From assembly GCA_900557195.1 (NCBI GenBank), contig USRT01000013.1, positions 1 to 51,325 of the forward strand: a stretch of 51,325 nucleotides of DNA, in the 5' to 3' direction. The DNA comes from an uncultured Clostridium sp. (GTDB taxonomy: Bacteria; Bacillota; Clostridia; TANB77; CAG-508). Under the pieces are notes generated by a model that was not told where the DNA came from, did no database searches, and saw only the letters and a list, made by a program, of their open reading frames with translations. A program made the translations under genes and the position numbers. The stretch's first letter is position 1. Each line of letters opens with the position of its first letter. Shown piece by piece: positions 31,183 through 39,459 of the stretch.

Positions 31183-31211
31183 TTGACAGAACCAAAAAGT
31201 AATAGTAATAT
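31183..31211 (+). promoter_or_regulatory. Promoter of the small membrane-protein cluster
   Basis: TTGACA at 31183-31188 and TAATAT at 31206-31211 are spaced by 17 bases. Confidence 0.65.
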
Positions 31212-31257
31212 TAAAATGTGATACTAAAAGAAAAAGTAAAATAAGGGGGGAAAATAA

Positions 31258-31470
31258 ATGAAAAGCGAGAAAAATTGGTTAACATCACTATTATTGTGTA
31301 TATTCTTAGGTTCTCTAGGAGTTCATCGTTTTTATGCTGGTAAAATTGGTACAGGAATATTAATGCTTATAACATGTGGTGGATGTGGAATCTGGACATT
31401 AGTAGACTTAATTATGATTATAACAGGTAAGTTTACAGATAAAGATGGAAATGCAATTGTTAATGAATAA
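31258..31470 (+). CDS. TM2-domain membrane protein
   Basis: The 70-residue protein consists of a TM2 domain: a first helix, then GSLGVHRFYAGKIGTGIL and a glycine- and cysteine-containing second helix (MLITCGGCGIWTLVDLIMII). The TM2 family is widespread in bacteria and its role is unknown. AAGGGGGG at 31243-31250 is a strong ribosome binding site. It overlaps the next gene by eight bases. Confidence 0.85.
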   Translation: MKSEKNWLTSLLLCIFLGSLGVHRFYAGKIGTGILMLITCGGCGIWTLVDLIMIITGKFTDKDGNAIVNE

Positions 31471-31756
31471 AAAAATAATCCTTTTTATAGTAATTAATTG
31501 TATTTTACTAATAATTTTATATAATATACCGATAGAAAATTCTATGGAAAGTATATGTATATATAAAAGAATTACAGGAAAAGAATGCTTTAATTGTGGA
31601 ATGACAAGGGCATTCTTATCTATATTACATCTTAATTTTGAAGATGCAATTAAATATAATTGGAAAGTAATAATAGTATTTCCATATACTGTAATTATAT
31701 ATATATATTCATGGTATAAATTTATTATAAAGGAGAAAAATAACAATGAACAATGA
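31463..31756 (+). CDS. DUF2752-family membrane protein
   Basis: The 97-residue protein has two hydrophobic helices around a conserved cysteine loop, RITGKECFNCGMTRAFLSI, matching the DUF2752 signature of C-x-x-CG-x-TRA. The molecular role of the family is unknown. I chose ATG 31463, inside the end of the TM2 gene, over ATG 31445 because it gives a shorter overlap and starts directly before the hydrophobic segment. Translational coupling with the TM2 gene is likely. Confidence 0.75.
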   Translation: MNKKIILFIVINCILLIILYNIPIENSMESICIYKRITGKECFNCGMTRAFLSILHLNFEDAIKYNWKVIIVFPYTVIIYIYSWYKFIIKEKNNNEQ

Positions 31757-32072
31757 TAAAACAAAGTCAATAGTTGGATACATAGTATTTATATGTGCTT
31801 TAATATTTTTATTCCAAAAAGAAAATAGTAGAGATGTTAAATTTCACTGTGCACAATCAATAGTAATATTTATTGGATATATAATAATTAGTTTTATACT
31901 AGGATTTATATCTGGAATAACAGGAATTGGACTTATTTCTAATCTTGCATATGTAGCTTATATTGTGTTTATTATATTAGGAATAGTAAAAGCAAATAAT
32001 GGGGAAAATCCAGAATTACCTGTTATAGGAAATATTGCTAAATCTATATTTGGAAAACAAATAGAAGGATAA
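31746..32072 (+). CDS. DUF4870/Tic20-like membrane protein
   Basis: The 108-residue protein has three or four hydrophobic segments and the pattern FHCAQSIVIF in the first loop, typical of DUF4870 (related to Tic20-like proteins: FH-x-x-Q). Its role is unknown. AAGGAG at about 31731-31736 precedes the ATG, and the start overlaps the preceding gene by eleven bases. TM2, DUF2752 and DUF4870 proteins often occur together as a small membrane cluster. Confidence 0.75.
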   Translation: MNNDKTKSIVGYIVFICALIFLFQKENSRDVKFHCAQSIVIFIGYIIISFILGFISGITGIGLISNLAYVAYIVFIILGIVKANNGENPELPVIGNIAKSIFGKQIEG

Positions 32073-32079
32073 TATAAGG

Positions 32080-32117
32080 GAACTTATACTTTAATAAAAT
32101 AGTATAAGTTCTTTTTT
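32080..32117 (+). terminator. Intrinsic terminator after the small membrane-protein cluster
   Basis: A perfect 11-bp stem, GAACTTATACT (32080-32090) with AGTATAAGTTC (32101-32111), is followed by TTTTTTC. Confidence 0.9.
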
Positions 32118-32130
32118 CATTAATATCCAA

Positions 32131-32449
32131 ACTATACTTAGATTATTATGATTCATTATTAGTTTAGACAGCTAATTTTAAACTACTCATTATTTTAAAT
32201 AAGCCGTGAACAGTAATGTCTCGAGTAACCACGATTGTTACAGGTTAATGTTTTCTAGTTGCTAGTTTAAGTATAGTGCCAATAGTCCGGCTTTAGGTAG
32301 TCTTATATATTATAATAAAAAACAATTCTTCCAAGGCGTTTTAGTATGTTATGGATTCATATGTTAGAGACACACTATAAACAGATAAATAAATAACGGC
32401 ACAAGGTCAGAACTGTTTTTTATTATAATATATAAGACTACTTAAAGCC
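32131..32449. other. Structured non-coding element with 40-bp inverted repeats
   Basis: The gap 32118-32575 has no supported gene. It contains paired segments: ACTATACTTA (32131-32140) with TAAGTATAGT (32267-32276), TAGTTTA (32160-32166) with TAAACTA (32179-32185), and two 40-base arms at 32289-32328 and 32410-32449 that match as inverted repeat at 38 of 40 positions, one mismatch being a G-U type pair. The loop between the long arms is 81 bases. This could be a structured RNA or a small inverted-repeat mobile element. I do not recognise a known RNA family. Confidence 0.6.
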
Positions 32450-32575
32450 TACTTAAGCAAATTTAAAACCATTAAATTGTAACCCAATGATTTCACAAAA
32501 TAGTATAGGACTATTGAAAAAAAGCTCATTTTGTTATAAAATATAGAAAATTTAAGCGATATGGAGGTTTTTTAA

Positions 32576-33019
32576 ATGAAAGTAATATTACTTGATAATA
32601 TAAAAGGTGTGGGGAAAAAAGATGAAGTTATAAATGCAAGTGATGGATATGCTAGAAATTTTTTATTTCCCAAAAAATTGGCTATAGAAGCAACCAAAGA
32701 TAATTTAGTAAAATTAAAAGCAAAACAAGATTCAAATCAGCATAAGAAAGATTTAGAAAAAGCTAAAGCAATAGAAATAGCGGATAAATTAAAAGATATA
32801 GTCTTAAAAATACAAGTAAAGGCAGGAGATAATGGAAAAATTTTTGGAGGAGTTACTTCAAAAGAAATTTCAGAAAATTTGAAATCACAATATAATATCG
32901 ATATAGACAAAAAGAAAATAGTCCTAAAAGAAACTATAAAGGTTTTGGGAACCGTAAATGTAGATATAAAACTATACGAGGGTGTTTCAGGTAGCTTGAA
33001 AGTAAGCACAATAGCTTAA
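32576..33019 (+). CDS. rplI: 50S ribosomal protein L9
   Basis: The 147-residue bL9 binds 23S rRNA at the base of the L1 stalk. The N-terminal domain shows the family signature: MKVILLDNIKGVGKKDEVI followed by GYARNFLFPKKLA. A charged connecting helix and the C-terminal domain (GKIFGGVTSKEIS) follow. ATGGAGG at 32563-32569 is the ribosome binding site. The position before dnaB is the usual one. Confidence 0.97.
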   Translation: MKVILLDNIKGVGKKDEVINASDGYARNFLFPKKLAIEATKDNLVKLKAKQDSNQHKKDLEKAKAIEIADKLKDIVLKIQVKAGDNGKIFGGVTSKEISENLKSQYNIDIDKKKIVLKETIKVLGTVNVDIKLYEGVSGSLKVSTIA

Positions 33020-33173
33020 GATAGAAAGAAAAATGTTAAACTTTGTTTAATTCATAATATATATGATACATATTTGCAATGCATAGTTAAAAAATTATAA
33101 AATGACTCTAATTAATCTCATTCATATAGATATTAAAACTAGAAATTGCTTAAAATTAAAGGAGCGAAAAATA

Positions 33174-34505
33174 ATGGATTTAGGTAAAGTACCACCACAC
33201 GATGTAGAAGCAGAGCAAGCAGTTATAGGAAGCATGTTAACAGATAAAGATTCTGTTATCTCTGCTGTAGAAGTACTAAAAGAAGAAGATTTTTATAGAG
33301 AAGACAATAAAGTGATTTATAGTGCAATAATGAATTTATACAATAGGGGAGAGCCTGTAGATATTATTACTCTTAAAGATGAACTTGTTTCTTTAGGAAA
33401 GTTCGAAGCAATTGGAGGGTTAGAGTATCTAGCTGAACTTCCAGAAAAAGTTCCAACAACTGCAAATGTAGAGAAATATATAAAAATTGTAGAAGAAAAA
33501 TCTATGCTTAGGACATTAATAAGAACTGCAAATGAGCTTATTGTTCTAGGGTATGACCAAACGCAAGAAGTAGAAGACATAATGGATGTTGCAGAAAAAA
33601 AGATTTTTAATGTTATGCAAAGAAAAAATCAAAAAGGTTATTCATCTATGAAAGACATTTTAGTTGAATCGTTTACACAGTTAGAAGAATTATATAATAG
33701 AAAACAACATATCACAGGAGTACCAACAGGATTTGCGGATCTAGATTATAAAACAGCTGGACTTCATAATTCAGATTTAATATTAGTTGCAGCAAGACCT
33801 GCCATGGGAAAATCTGCTTTTGCATTAAATATTGCATCAAATGCAGCTGTAAGAGCTAATGTTCCTGTTGCCATATTTAGTCTTGAGATGTCTAAAGAAC
33901 AGATGGGAAACAGAATTTTGTGTAGTGAAGCGATGGTAGATAGTAATAAAGTAAGAACTGGTAAAATAGAAGATGAAGATTGGGCAAAGCTTGCTATGGC
34001 ATCAGGAGAACTTTCAGAGTCACAAATTTTTATAGATGATACACCAGGTATTTCTATTATGGAAATTCGTGCCAAATGTAGAAAAATGAAACTAGAAAAA
34101 AATATTGGATTAGTTGTAATAGATTATTTGCAGTTAGTTCAAGGAAGTAGCAAAAAGGGCGGAAGTCGTGAACAAGAAATTTCAGAAATTAGTAGGTCTT
34201 TAAAAATACTTGCAAAAGAAATTAATGTTCCAGTAATTGCACTTTCACAGTTATCACGTGCACCAGAGCAAAGACCAGACCATAGACCTATGCTTTCTGA
34301 CCTTCGTGAATCTGGAGCGATAGAACAAGATGCTGATATTGTTATGTTCTTATATCGTGATGATTATTATAATGAAGAATCTGAAAAGAAAAATATAGCA
34401 GAAGTAATTATTGCAAAACACAGAGCAGGTTCAACTGGAACAGTAGAGTTATTATGGCTTGGAAATTATACAAAGTTTGCGAATATTGAGAAATATAGGG
34501 AATAA
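33174..34505 (+). CDS. dnaB: Replicative DNA helicase
   Basis: The 443-residue DnaB is the hexameric helicase that opens the replication fork. Its N-terminal domain begins PPHDVEAEQAVIGSML. The RecA-like domain has Walker A AARPAMGKSAFAL, Walker B LVVIDYLQL, the SREQEISEISRSLK stretch and LRESGAIEQDAD. ATG 33174 is selected because GGAGCG lies at 33161-33166 and the sequence begins in register with the family. An upstream in-frame ATG at 33102 would add an atypical extension. Confidence 0.95.
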   Translation: MDLGKVPPHDVEAEQAVIGSMLTDKDSVISAVEVLKEEDFYREDNKVIYSAIMNLYNRGEPVDIITLKDELVSLGKFEAIGGLEYLAELPEKVPTTANVEKYIKIVEEKSMLRTLIRTANELIVLGYDQTQEVEDIMDVAEKKIFNVMQRKNQKGYSSMKDILVESFTQLEELYNRKQHITGVPTGFADLDYKTAGLHNSDLILVAARPAMGKSAFALNIASNAAVRANVPVAIFSLEMSKEQMGNRILCSEAMVDSNKVRTGKIEDEDWAKLAMASGELSESQIFIDDTPGISIMEIRAKCRKMKLEKNIGLVVIDYLQLVQGSSKKGGSREQEISEISRSLKILAKEINVPVIALSQLSRAPEQRPDHRPMLSDLRESGAIEQDADIVMFLYRDDYYNEESEKKNIAEVIIAKHRAGSTGTVELLWLGNYTKFANIEKYRE

Positions 34506-34514
34506 GCGAACAGA

Positions 34515-34544
34515 CGAACATTCAAGCCCCGTCACCAATGTTCG
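34515..34544. other. Hairpin between dnaB and tilS next to the tilS ribosome binding site
   Basis: CGAACATT (34515-34522) pairs with AATGTTCG (34537-34544). The AGAGGAG of tilS starts directly after the stem, so the fold may affect tilS translation. No T run follows it. Confidence 0.55.
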
Positions 34545-34559
34545 AAAGAGGAGAAAGAA

Positions 34560-35549
34560 TTGATTGAATTAGAGAAAAAAGTACTAAATACAATAAAAGA
34601 ATATAAGTTAATTGAAACAGGAGATAAAATTGTAATTGGAGTGTCTGGGGGACCAGATTCTATATGTTTACTAAATGTATTAAATAATTTGAAAAAAGAT
34701 TTTAAAATTGATATTTTTGTAGCACATATTAACCATATGATTAGAGAAGAAGCAGATACAGAAACAGAATATGTGCAAGAGTTTTGCGAAAAAATTGGAG
34801 TAGAGTGTTTTACCAAAAGAGTTAATGTAATAAAATTATCTGAAGAGAGTAAATTAGGAACAGAGGAGACAGGTAGAAAAATACGCTATGATTTTTTTAG
34901 AGAAGTTAAACAAAAAACAAATTCAAACAAAATTGCAACTGCTCATAATTTAAATGATAATGCTGAAACAGTCTTAATGAACATAATAAGAGGTAGTGGA
35001 AGTTCTGGACTAAAAGGTATAGAACCAATAAAAAATGATTTAATAAGACCAATTATAAAGTGCAAGCGAGATGAAATTGAAAATTATTGTGATACATTAA
35101 ATTTAAATCCAAAATTCGACAAAAGTAATGACGAAAATATTTATACAAGAAATAAGATTAGAAATTTACTGATACCATATTTAAAAGAAAATTTTAACCC
35201 AAATATTATAGAAACAATAAATCGTATGTCTGATCTTTTAAAACAAGAAAATGATTATTTTGATGAAGTTACAAGACAAGAATATACAGCGTTATTATTA
35301 GAATGTAATGAATCGAAAATAGTGCTTAATTTAAAATTATTTAATTTACAAAAAAAAGTAATAAAATCTAAAATAATTTTGTATACTATTAATAATCTTT
35401 TAGGAAGCTCTCAAGGAATAGAAAAAGTTAATATAGAAGATATAATAAAATTATGTGAAAATAACATAGGAAATAAATACTTAATTCCGAATAAAAATAT
35501 TAAGATTTTAGTTAAAGATAAGAAGATTTTCTTTATTAAAAATGCTTGA
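34560..35549 (+). CDS. tilS: tRNA(Ile)-lysidine synthase
   Basis: TilS attaches lysine to C34 of the tRNA-Ile with anticodon CAU, so that it reads AUA. The ATP-binding PP-loop VSGGPDSICLL (about residues 28-39), HNLNDNAETVLMN and IRGSGSSGLKGI are present. The 329-residue length matches the short form of the family with a reduced C-terminal domain. The start is TTG 34560 with GAGGAG at 34547-34552. It ends at TGA, a second example of TGA as stop here. It lies directly before ftsH. The hpt gene often found between them is absent. Confidence 0.92.
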   Translation: MIELEKKVLNTIKEYKLIETGDKIVIGVSGGPDSICLLNVLNNLKKDFKIDIFVAHINHMIREEADTETEYVQEFCEKIGVECFTKRVNVIKLSEESKLGTEETGRKIRYDFFREVKQKTNSNKIATAHNLNDNAETVLMNIIRGSGSSGLKGIEPIKNDLIRPIIKCKRDEIENYCDTLNLNPKFDKSNDENIYTRNKIRNLLIPYLKENFNPNIIETINRMSDLLKQENDYFDEVTRQEYTALLLECNESKIVLNLKLFNLQKKVIKSKIILYTINNLLGSSQGIEKVNIEDIIKLCENNIGNKYLIPNKNIKILVKDKKIFFIKNA

Positions 35550-35616
35550 AATAAATGGTATAATATGGTATATTGAGTAATATGTATTATGGTAGCATAA
35601 AGGAGGAAAATTTATT

Positions 35617-37415
35617 TTGAAAAATAGTATAAAAACTTTAGCGATTTGGCTAATTATAGGTATTATATTTATTGTATTATTAACATCAATAGTAGGTAAT
35701 AATGATACAAAGCTTGCTTATTCAGAATTAGTTGCAAAAATCGAATCTGGAGATGTAAGAGAAATAGAGATAGATTCTCGGACGGTGAATCTGCAAATGT
35801 AAAATTAAAAAATGATAATATAACAAAGGAAGTAAATATACCAAGTATAGACAGTTTAATGAATACTTTGCAAGAACCAATGAAAGCTGGGAATGTAAAA
35901 GTAACAGAAAGATCTGAATCGATATTTATGGTGTTACTTAGTTTATTAACTCCTTTTGGAATTTTAATTATATTCTTTATTTTCTGGTTTTTATTAATGA
36001 ATAATAACCAAGGTGGAAGTAAAACAATGTCATTTGGAAAAAGTAAAGCAAAACTTGTAAATGCAATAGAAAAAAATAGAATTACTTTTAATGATGTTGC
36101 AGGTGTAGATGAAGAAAAAGAAGAATTACAAGAAATTGTAGAATTTTTAAAAAATCCTAAAAAGTTTACAGATATGGGAGCTAGAATACCAAAAGGTGTT
36201 TTACTTGTGGGACATCCAGGTACAGGAAAGACTCTTCTTGCAAAAGCAGTTGCAGGAGAAGCAGGAGTTCCATTCTTTATAATAAGTGGTTCAGACTTCG
36301 TTGAAATGTTTGTTGGTGTTGGTGCTTCTCGTGTTAGAGATTTATTTGAACAAGCTAAGAAAAATGCACCATGTATAATATTTATAGATGAAATAGATGC
36401 AGTTGGACGTCAAAGAGGTGCAGGGCTTGGTGGAGGACATGATGAAAGAGAGCAAACACTAAACCAATTATTAGTAGAAATGGATGGATTTGCTGCTAAT
36501 GAAGGAGTTATAGTATTAGCTGCAACAAATAGACCAGATGTATTAGATAGAGCTTTATTAAGACCAGGAAGATTTGATAGACAAATAGTAGTGTCTAGCC
36601 CAGATGTAAAAGCAAGAGAGCAAATATTAGAAGTTCATAGTAGAAAGAAGAGATTAGCAGATGATGTTGATTTAAAAATAATTGCTAAAAATACATCAGG
36701 ATTTTCTGGAGCAGATTTAGAAAATGTATTAAATGAGGCAGCACTCCTTTCAGCCAGAAGAAATTTATCAGAAATAGGAATGAAAGAAATTGAAGATGCA
36801 ATGGTTAAGGTAACAATGGGACCAGAAAAAAGAACAAGAGTAAGAAGTGAAAAAGAAAATAAATTAGTAGCATATCATGAAGCAGGTCATGCAGTTGTAA
36901 GTAGATTTTTACCTACACAAGATGCGGTACATCAAATTTCTATTGTTCCAAGAGGTATGGCCGGTGGATATACTATGTATAGACCAACAGAAGACAAATC
37001 TTTTATGTCAAAATCTGAAATGCAAGAAAATATTATTTCATTACTTGGCGGAAGAGTTGCAGAAAAATTAATATTAGATGATATTTCAACAGGTGCAAGT
37101 AATGATATTGAAAGAGCAACTAAAATTGCGAGAGATATGGTTACTAAATATGGAATGAGTGATAGAATAGGAACTATTACACTTGGGCAAAATCAAGAAG
37201 AAGTATTTTTAGGAAGAGACTTTACTCAAAGCAAAGAATATTCAGAAGAAACAGCAGCAATTATAGATGAAGAAGTAAAAAAAATAATAGATTTTGCTTA
37301 TAGAGCAGCTGCTGAGATTTTACAAGCGAATATAGATAAATTACATGCAGTTGCAGGCATTCTATTAGAAAGAGAAAAAATTGACGGAGATGAATTTGAA
37401 GCAATTTTTAGATAA
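35617..37415 (+). CDS. ftsH: ATP-dependent zinc metalloprotease FtsH, restored by two CGG shifts
   Basis: FtsH is the membrane AAA+ protease that degrades misassembled membrane proteins. It starts at TTG 35617 with AGGAGG at 35601-35606. An N-terminal helix and short extracellular domain precede two CGG codons at 35779-35781 and 35783-35785. Zero-frame reading stops at codon 62. Skipping the C at both sites gives IDSGGESANVKLKNDN and leads into the second helix, Walker A GHPGTGKT (198-205), Walker B CIIFIDEID, the SRH ATNRPDVLDRALLRPGRFD and the zinc motif HEAGH (420-424). The restored protein has 598 residues, a usual length. The second residue of Walker A is His where nearly all FtsH proteins have Pro. 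Independent starts within 35859 would lose the first helix. Confidence 0.93.
35779..35785 (+). other. CGG recoding sites 3 and 4 (ftsH, adjacent pair)
   Basis: The sequence is GAT TCT CGGA CGGT GAA TCT. Two four-base reads, each dropping its C, give Gly-Gly and restore the frame. The second CGG is in frame only after the first shift. Confidence 0.88.
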
Positions 37416-37433
37416 GAAATAAAGCAACATATT

Positions 37434-37478
37434 AAATACTAAAATAGAAAATTATATTTTTCTATCTTAGTATTTTTT
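37434..37478 (+). terminator. Intrinsic terminator after ftsH
   Basis: AAATACTAAAATAGAAA pairs with TTTCTATCTTAGTATTT (one mismatch) and is followed by T residues. Confidence 0.75.
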
Positions 37479-37500
37479 ATTATATTATTATTTAGATATG

Positions 37501-37529
37501 TTGAAAAAAATAACAAAATAACATATAAT
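37501..37529 (+). promoter_or_regulatory. Promoter of the D-lactate dehydrogenase gene
   Basis: TTGAAA at 37501-37506 and TATAAT at 37524-37529 are spaced by 17 bases. Confidence 0.7.
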
Positions 37530-37606
37530 TATTAAATAATGTGTATACTTACGTTATTAGTTACACATTAATAATAATTTCATTAAAAAAAGAAGGTAAA
37601 TATATT

Positions 37607-38596
37607 ATGATAAAAATAGCATTTTTTGATACAAAAGATTACGACAAAGAGTTGTTCAATAAATATAATAAAGAATATAATTATGAAATTACTTATTTTG
37701 AATCTAAGCTTAATATGGAGACAGTGAATTTAGCAAAAGGATTTGATGTTGTATGTATTTTTGTTAATGATAAAGCAGATAAACCTGTTTTAGATAAATT
37801 AAATGAATATGGAGTGAAGTTAATCGCTCTAAGATGTGCAGGATTTAATAATGTAGATTTAAATAATGTAGGAAGTTTAAAAGTTGTAAGAGTTCCTAAA
37901 TATTCACCATATGCTGTCGCTGAACACGCTACGGCTTTGTTATTAAATATAAACAGAAAAATTTATAAATCTTATCAACGTGTTAAGAAATATAATTTTT
38001 CTTTAGACGGATTACTTGGATTTGATTTACATGGAAAAACCGTAGGTGTAATAGGAACAGGAAAGATAGGAAAAGTTTTTATCCAAATAATGAAGGGCTT
38101 TGGAACTAATGTAATTGCATATGATGTTTTTAAAGATGAACAAGCTTCTAAAGAGCTAGGGTTCGAATATGTATCATTAGAAGAGTTATGTAAAAAATCA
38201 GACATAATTTCTCTTCATTGTCCATTAACTAAACAGACACAAAACATTATCAATAAAGATACTATATCAATGATGAAAAATCATGTTATAATTATAAATT
38301 CTAGTAGAGGAAAATTAATTTGTACAGATGATCTAATTGATGCTATGTCTAATAATAAAATAGGTGGGGTAGGACTAGACGTTTACGAAAATGAAGAAGA
38401 ATTCTTTTTAAGGGATTTATCAGGAAGTTACAAAAGAGATAAAAACTTATCATTATTAATATCAATGCCAAATGTAATAATAACATCACATCAAGCTTTC
38501 TTTACTTCAGAAGCATTGAATAAAATTGCAAGTGATACATGTTTGAATATCTTAGAAATATTTAGCAAAGGCGAATGTGAAAATGAGATTAAGTAG
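37607..38596 (+). CDS. ldhA: D-lactate dehydrogenase (D-2-hydroxyacid dehydrogenase)
   Basis: This 329-residue NAD-dependent enzyme most likely reduces pyruvate to D-lactate in fermentation. The N-terminal part (FFDTKDYDKELFNKYN, YFESKL) is typical of D-LDH. The Rossmann fold shows VIGTGKIGKVF with Asp at the end of the second strand (AYDVF). Catalytic positions follow: LRCAGFNNVD, INSSRGKL (Arg), the GLDVYENEEEFF segment (Glu) and the terminal SHQAFFT (His). ATG 37607 is chosen over the earlier in-frame ATG 37541, which sits only about a dozen bases after the -10 box; AAGAAGG lies at 37590-37596. Other 2-hydroxyacids are possible substrates. Confidence 0.88.
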   Translation: MIKIAFFDTKDYDKELFNKYNKEYNYEITYFESKLNMETVNLAKGFDVVCIFVNDKADKPVLDKLNEYGVKLIALRCAGFNNVDLNNVGSLKVVRVPKYSPYAVAEHATALLLNINRKIYKSYQRVKKYNFSLDGLLGFDLHGKTVGVIGTGKIGKVFIQIMKGFGTNVIAYDVFKDEQASKELGFEYVSLEELCKKSDIISLHCPLTKQTQNIINKDTISMMKNHVIIINSSRGKLICTDDLIDAMSNNKIGGVGLDVYENEEEFFLRDLSGSYKRDKNLSLLISMPNVIITSHQAFFTSEALNKIASDTCLNILEIFSKGECENEIK

Positions 38597-38617
38597 TATA
38601 AAATTTTTTAATTAGTT

Positions 38618-38661
38618 AAAATACTAATAATATACAATTATTTCATTTTTAGTATTTATAT
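38618..38661 (+). terminator. Possible terminator after ldhA
   Basis: AAATACTAA (38618-38626) pairs with TTAGTATTT (38649-38657), with a large loop and a weak T tail. Confidence 0.4.
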
Positions 38662-38760
38662 GATATATGTAAGTTAATAGTAAATATCAAAAATATTTTA
38701 TGCAAAATAAAAAATATAACAAAAACATTAAAAATATAAATATGTAATAGTATAAAAGTA

Positions 38761-38789
38761 TTGATATTTACGTAAAATGATAGTATACT
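38761..38789 (+). promoter_or_regulatory. Promoter of the 137-residue hypothetical gene
   Basis: TTGATA at 38761-38766 and TATACT at 38784-38789 are spaced by 17 bases. Confidence 0.65.
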
Positions 38790-38811
38790 TAAAGCGTGAT
38801 TATATTTGAAA

Positions 38812-38870
38812 TGTAATAGAGGAATTATAGCATTAAATGGGTTAAATGCATTCAATCCTACTCTATTACA
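38812..38870 (+). other. Structured leader of the 137-residue hypothetical gene
   Basis: TGTAATAGAG (38812-38821) pairs perfectly with CTCTATTACA (38861-38870). An inner GCATT/AATGC stem is at 38830-38849. TTCAATCC at 38851-38858 can alternatively pair with GGATTGAG at 38882-38889, just before the ribosome binding site. This may be a translational control leader or the end of an inserted element. Confidence 0.5.
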
Positions 38871-38908
38871 GTCCACCGAATGGATTGAGTTTCCGAGGAG
38901 GAATAAAA

Positions 38909-39322
38909 ATGTTGGCAAAAGAATTTAAAATCGAAACACTCAAACAACAAAGAGAGTTTATTCTTGATATGCTTACACAGCGGTTAGAGAAAGCTAAGAA
39001 AACTAATGGCGATGTGTCTTATCTGCATGAAGGACAGATTTATGGAGAGGTTATAAAATACTTTGAAGATGAAGGTTTTACTATCACTCCAGTTAGTTCA
39101 GCAGAACAAGGAAGGATTCTTTCATTATTCACAATAGAATGCGAACTCAATAAAGAAGAGCAGGATATTGCTGAGCAAAAGGACTATTGTAAGGCAGAAT
39201 CTACTAATAATGATTTAGAAGAAGATATGCTAAACTTATTTGGTTCGTTAGGTGCTTTTGCGAGAAATACACAAGATATGGTCGACTTAGGTGGTATAAA
39301 ATTTAGAAAATTTTATGATTAA
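38909..39322 (+). CDS. Hypothetical protein with foreign codon use and the one unshifted CGG
   Basis: I do not recognise this 137-residue protein. It is predicted mostly helical and soluble (KIETLKQQREFILDMLTQRL, EQDIAEQKDYCKAE), ending in a GGIKFRKFYD tail. CGAGGAGG at 38894-38901 is a strong ribosome binding site for ATG 38909. The codon choice (CTG, CTC, CGG, GTC, TCG, ACT) is less A-rich than that of the neighbours, which suggests recent transfer. Codon 25 is CGG (38981-38983). If CGG shifts frame here as elsewhere, the next codon would be TAG and only a 25-residue peptide would result. It has its own promoter and terminator. Confidence 0.65.
   Translation: MLAKEFKIETLKQQREFILDMLTQRLEKAKKTNGDVSYLHEGQIYGEVIKYFEDEGFTITPVSSAEQGRILSLFTIECELNKEEQDIAEQKDYCKAESTNNDLEEDMLNLFGSLGAFARNTQDMVDLGGIKFRKFYD
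38981..38983 (+). other. In-frame CGG without downstream frame change
   Basis: Context is ACA CAG CGG TTA GAG. The zero frame stays open as Gln-Arg-Leu-Glu for 112 more codons, while a +1 read gives Gly and then TAG. This is the only in-frame CGG I found outside the ten recoding sites. Confidence 0.85.
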
Positions 39323-39332
39323 CCAACAGATG

Positions 39333-39370
39333 GGCAGAAAAGTTATTTATATAACTTTTCTGCCTTTTAT
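39333..39370 (+). terminator. Intrinsic terminator after the hypothetical gene
   Basis: A perfect 14-bp stem, GGCAGAAAAGTTAT (39333-39346) with ATAACTTTTCTGCC (39351-39364), is followed by TTTTAT. Confidence 0.9.
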
Positions 39371-39459
39371 ATATAAATTTTTATTTATACCATAAATTTA
39401 CAAATTTTTTATAATTACTATGATAAAGTATGAATATATTTATATAAAGGAGATTAATT

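Noticed and set aside
35859..37415. FtsH starting at the internal ATG as a separate gene
   Set aside because: No suitable ribosome binding site precedes it, and the first transmembrane helix with its own strong site at 35601-35606 belongs to the same protein.
38813..38870. A tRNA-like end: GTAATAG pairing with CTATTAC, with TTCAATC in T-loop position
   Set aside because: Only 57 bases lie between the arms' ends, the T stem does not pair and there are no D or anticodon arms. It fits a leader hairpin better than a tRNA.
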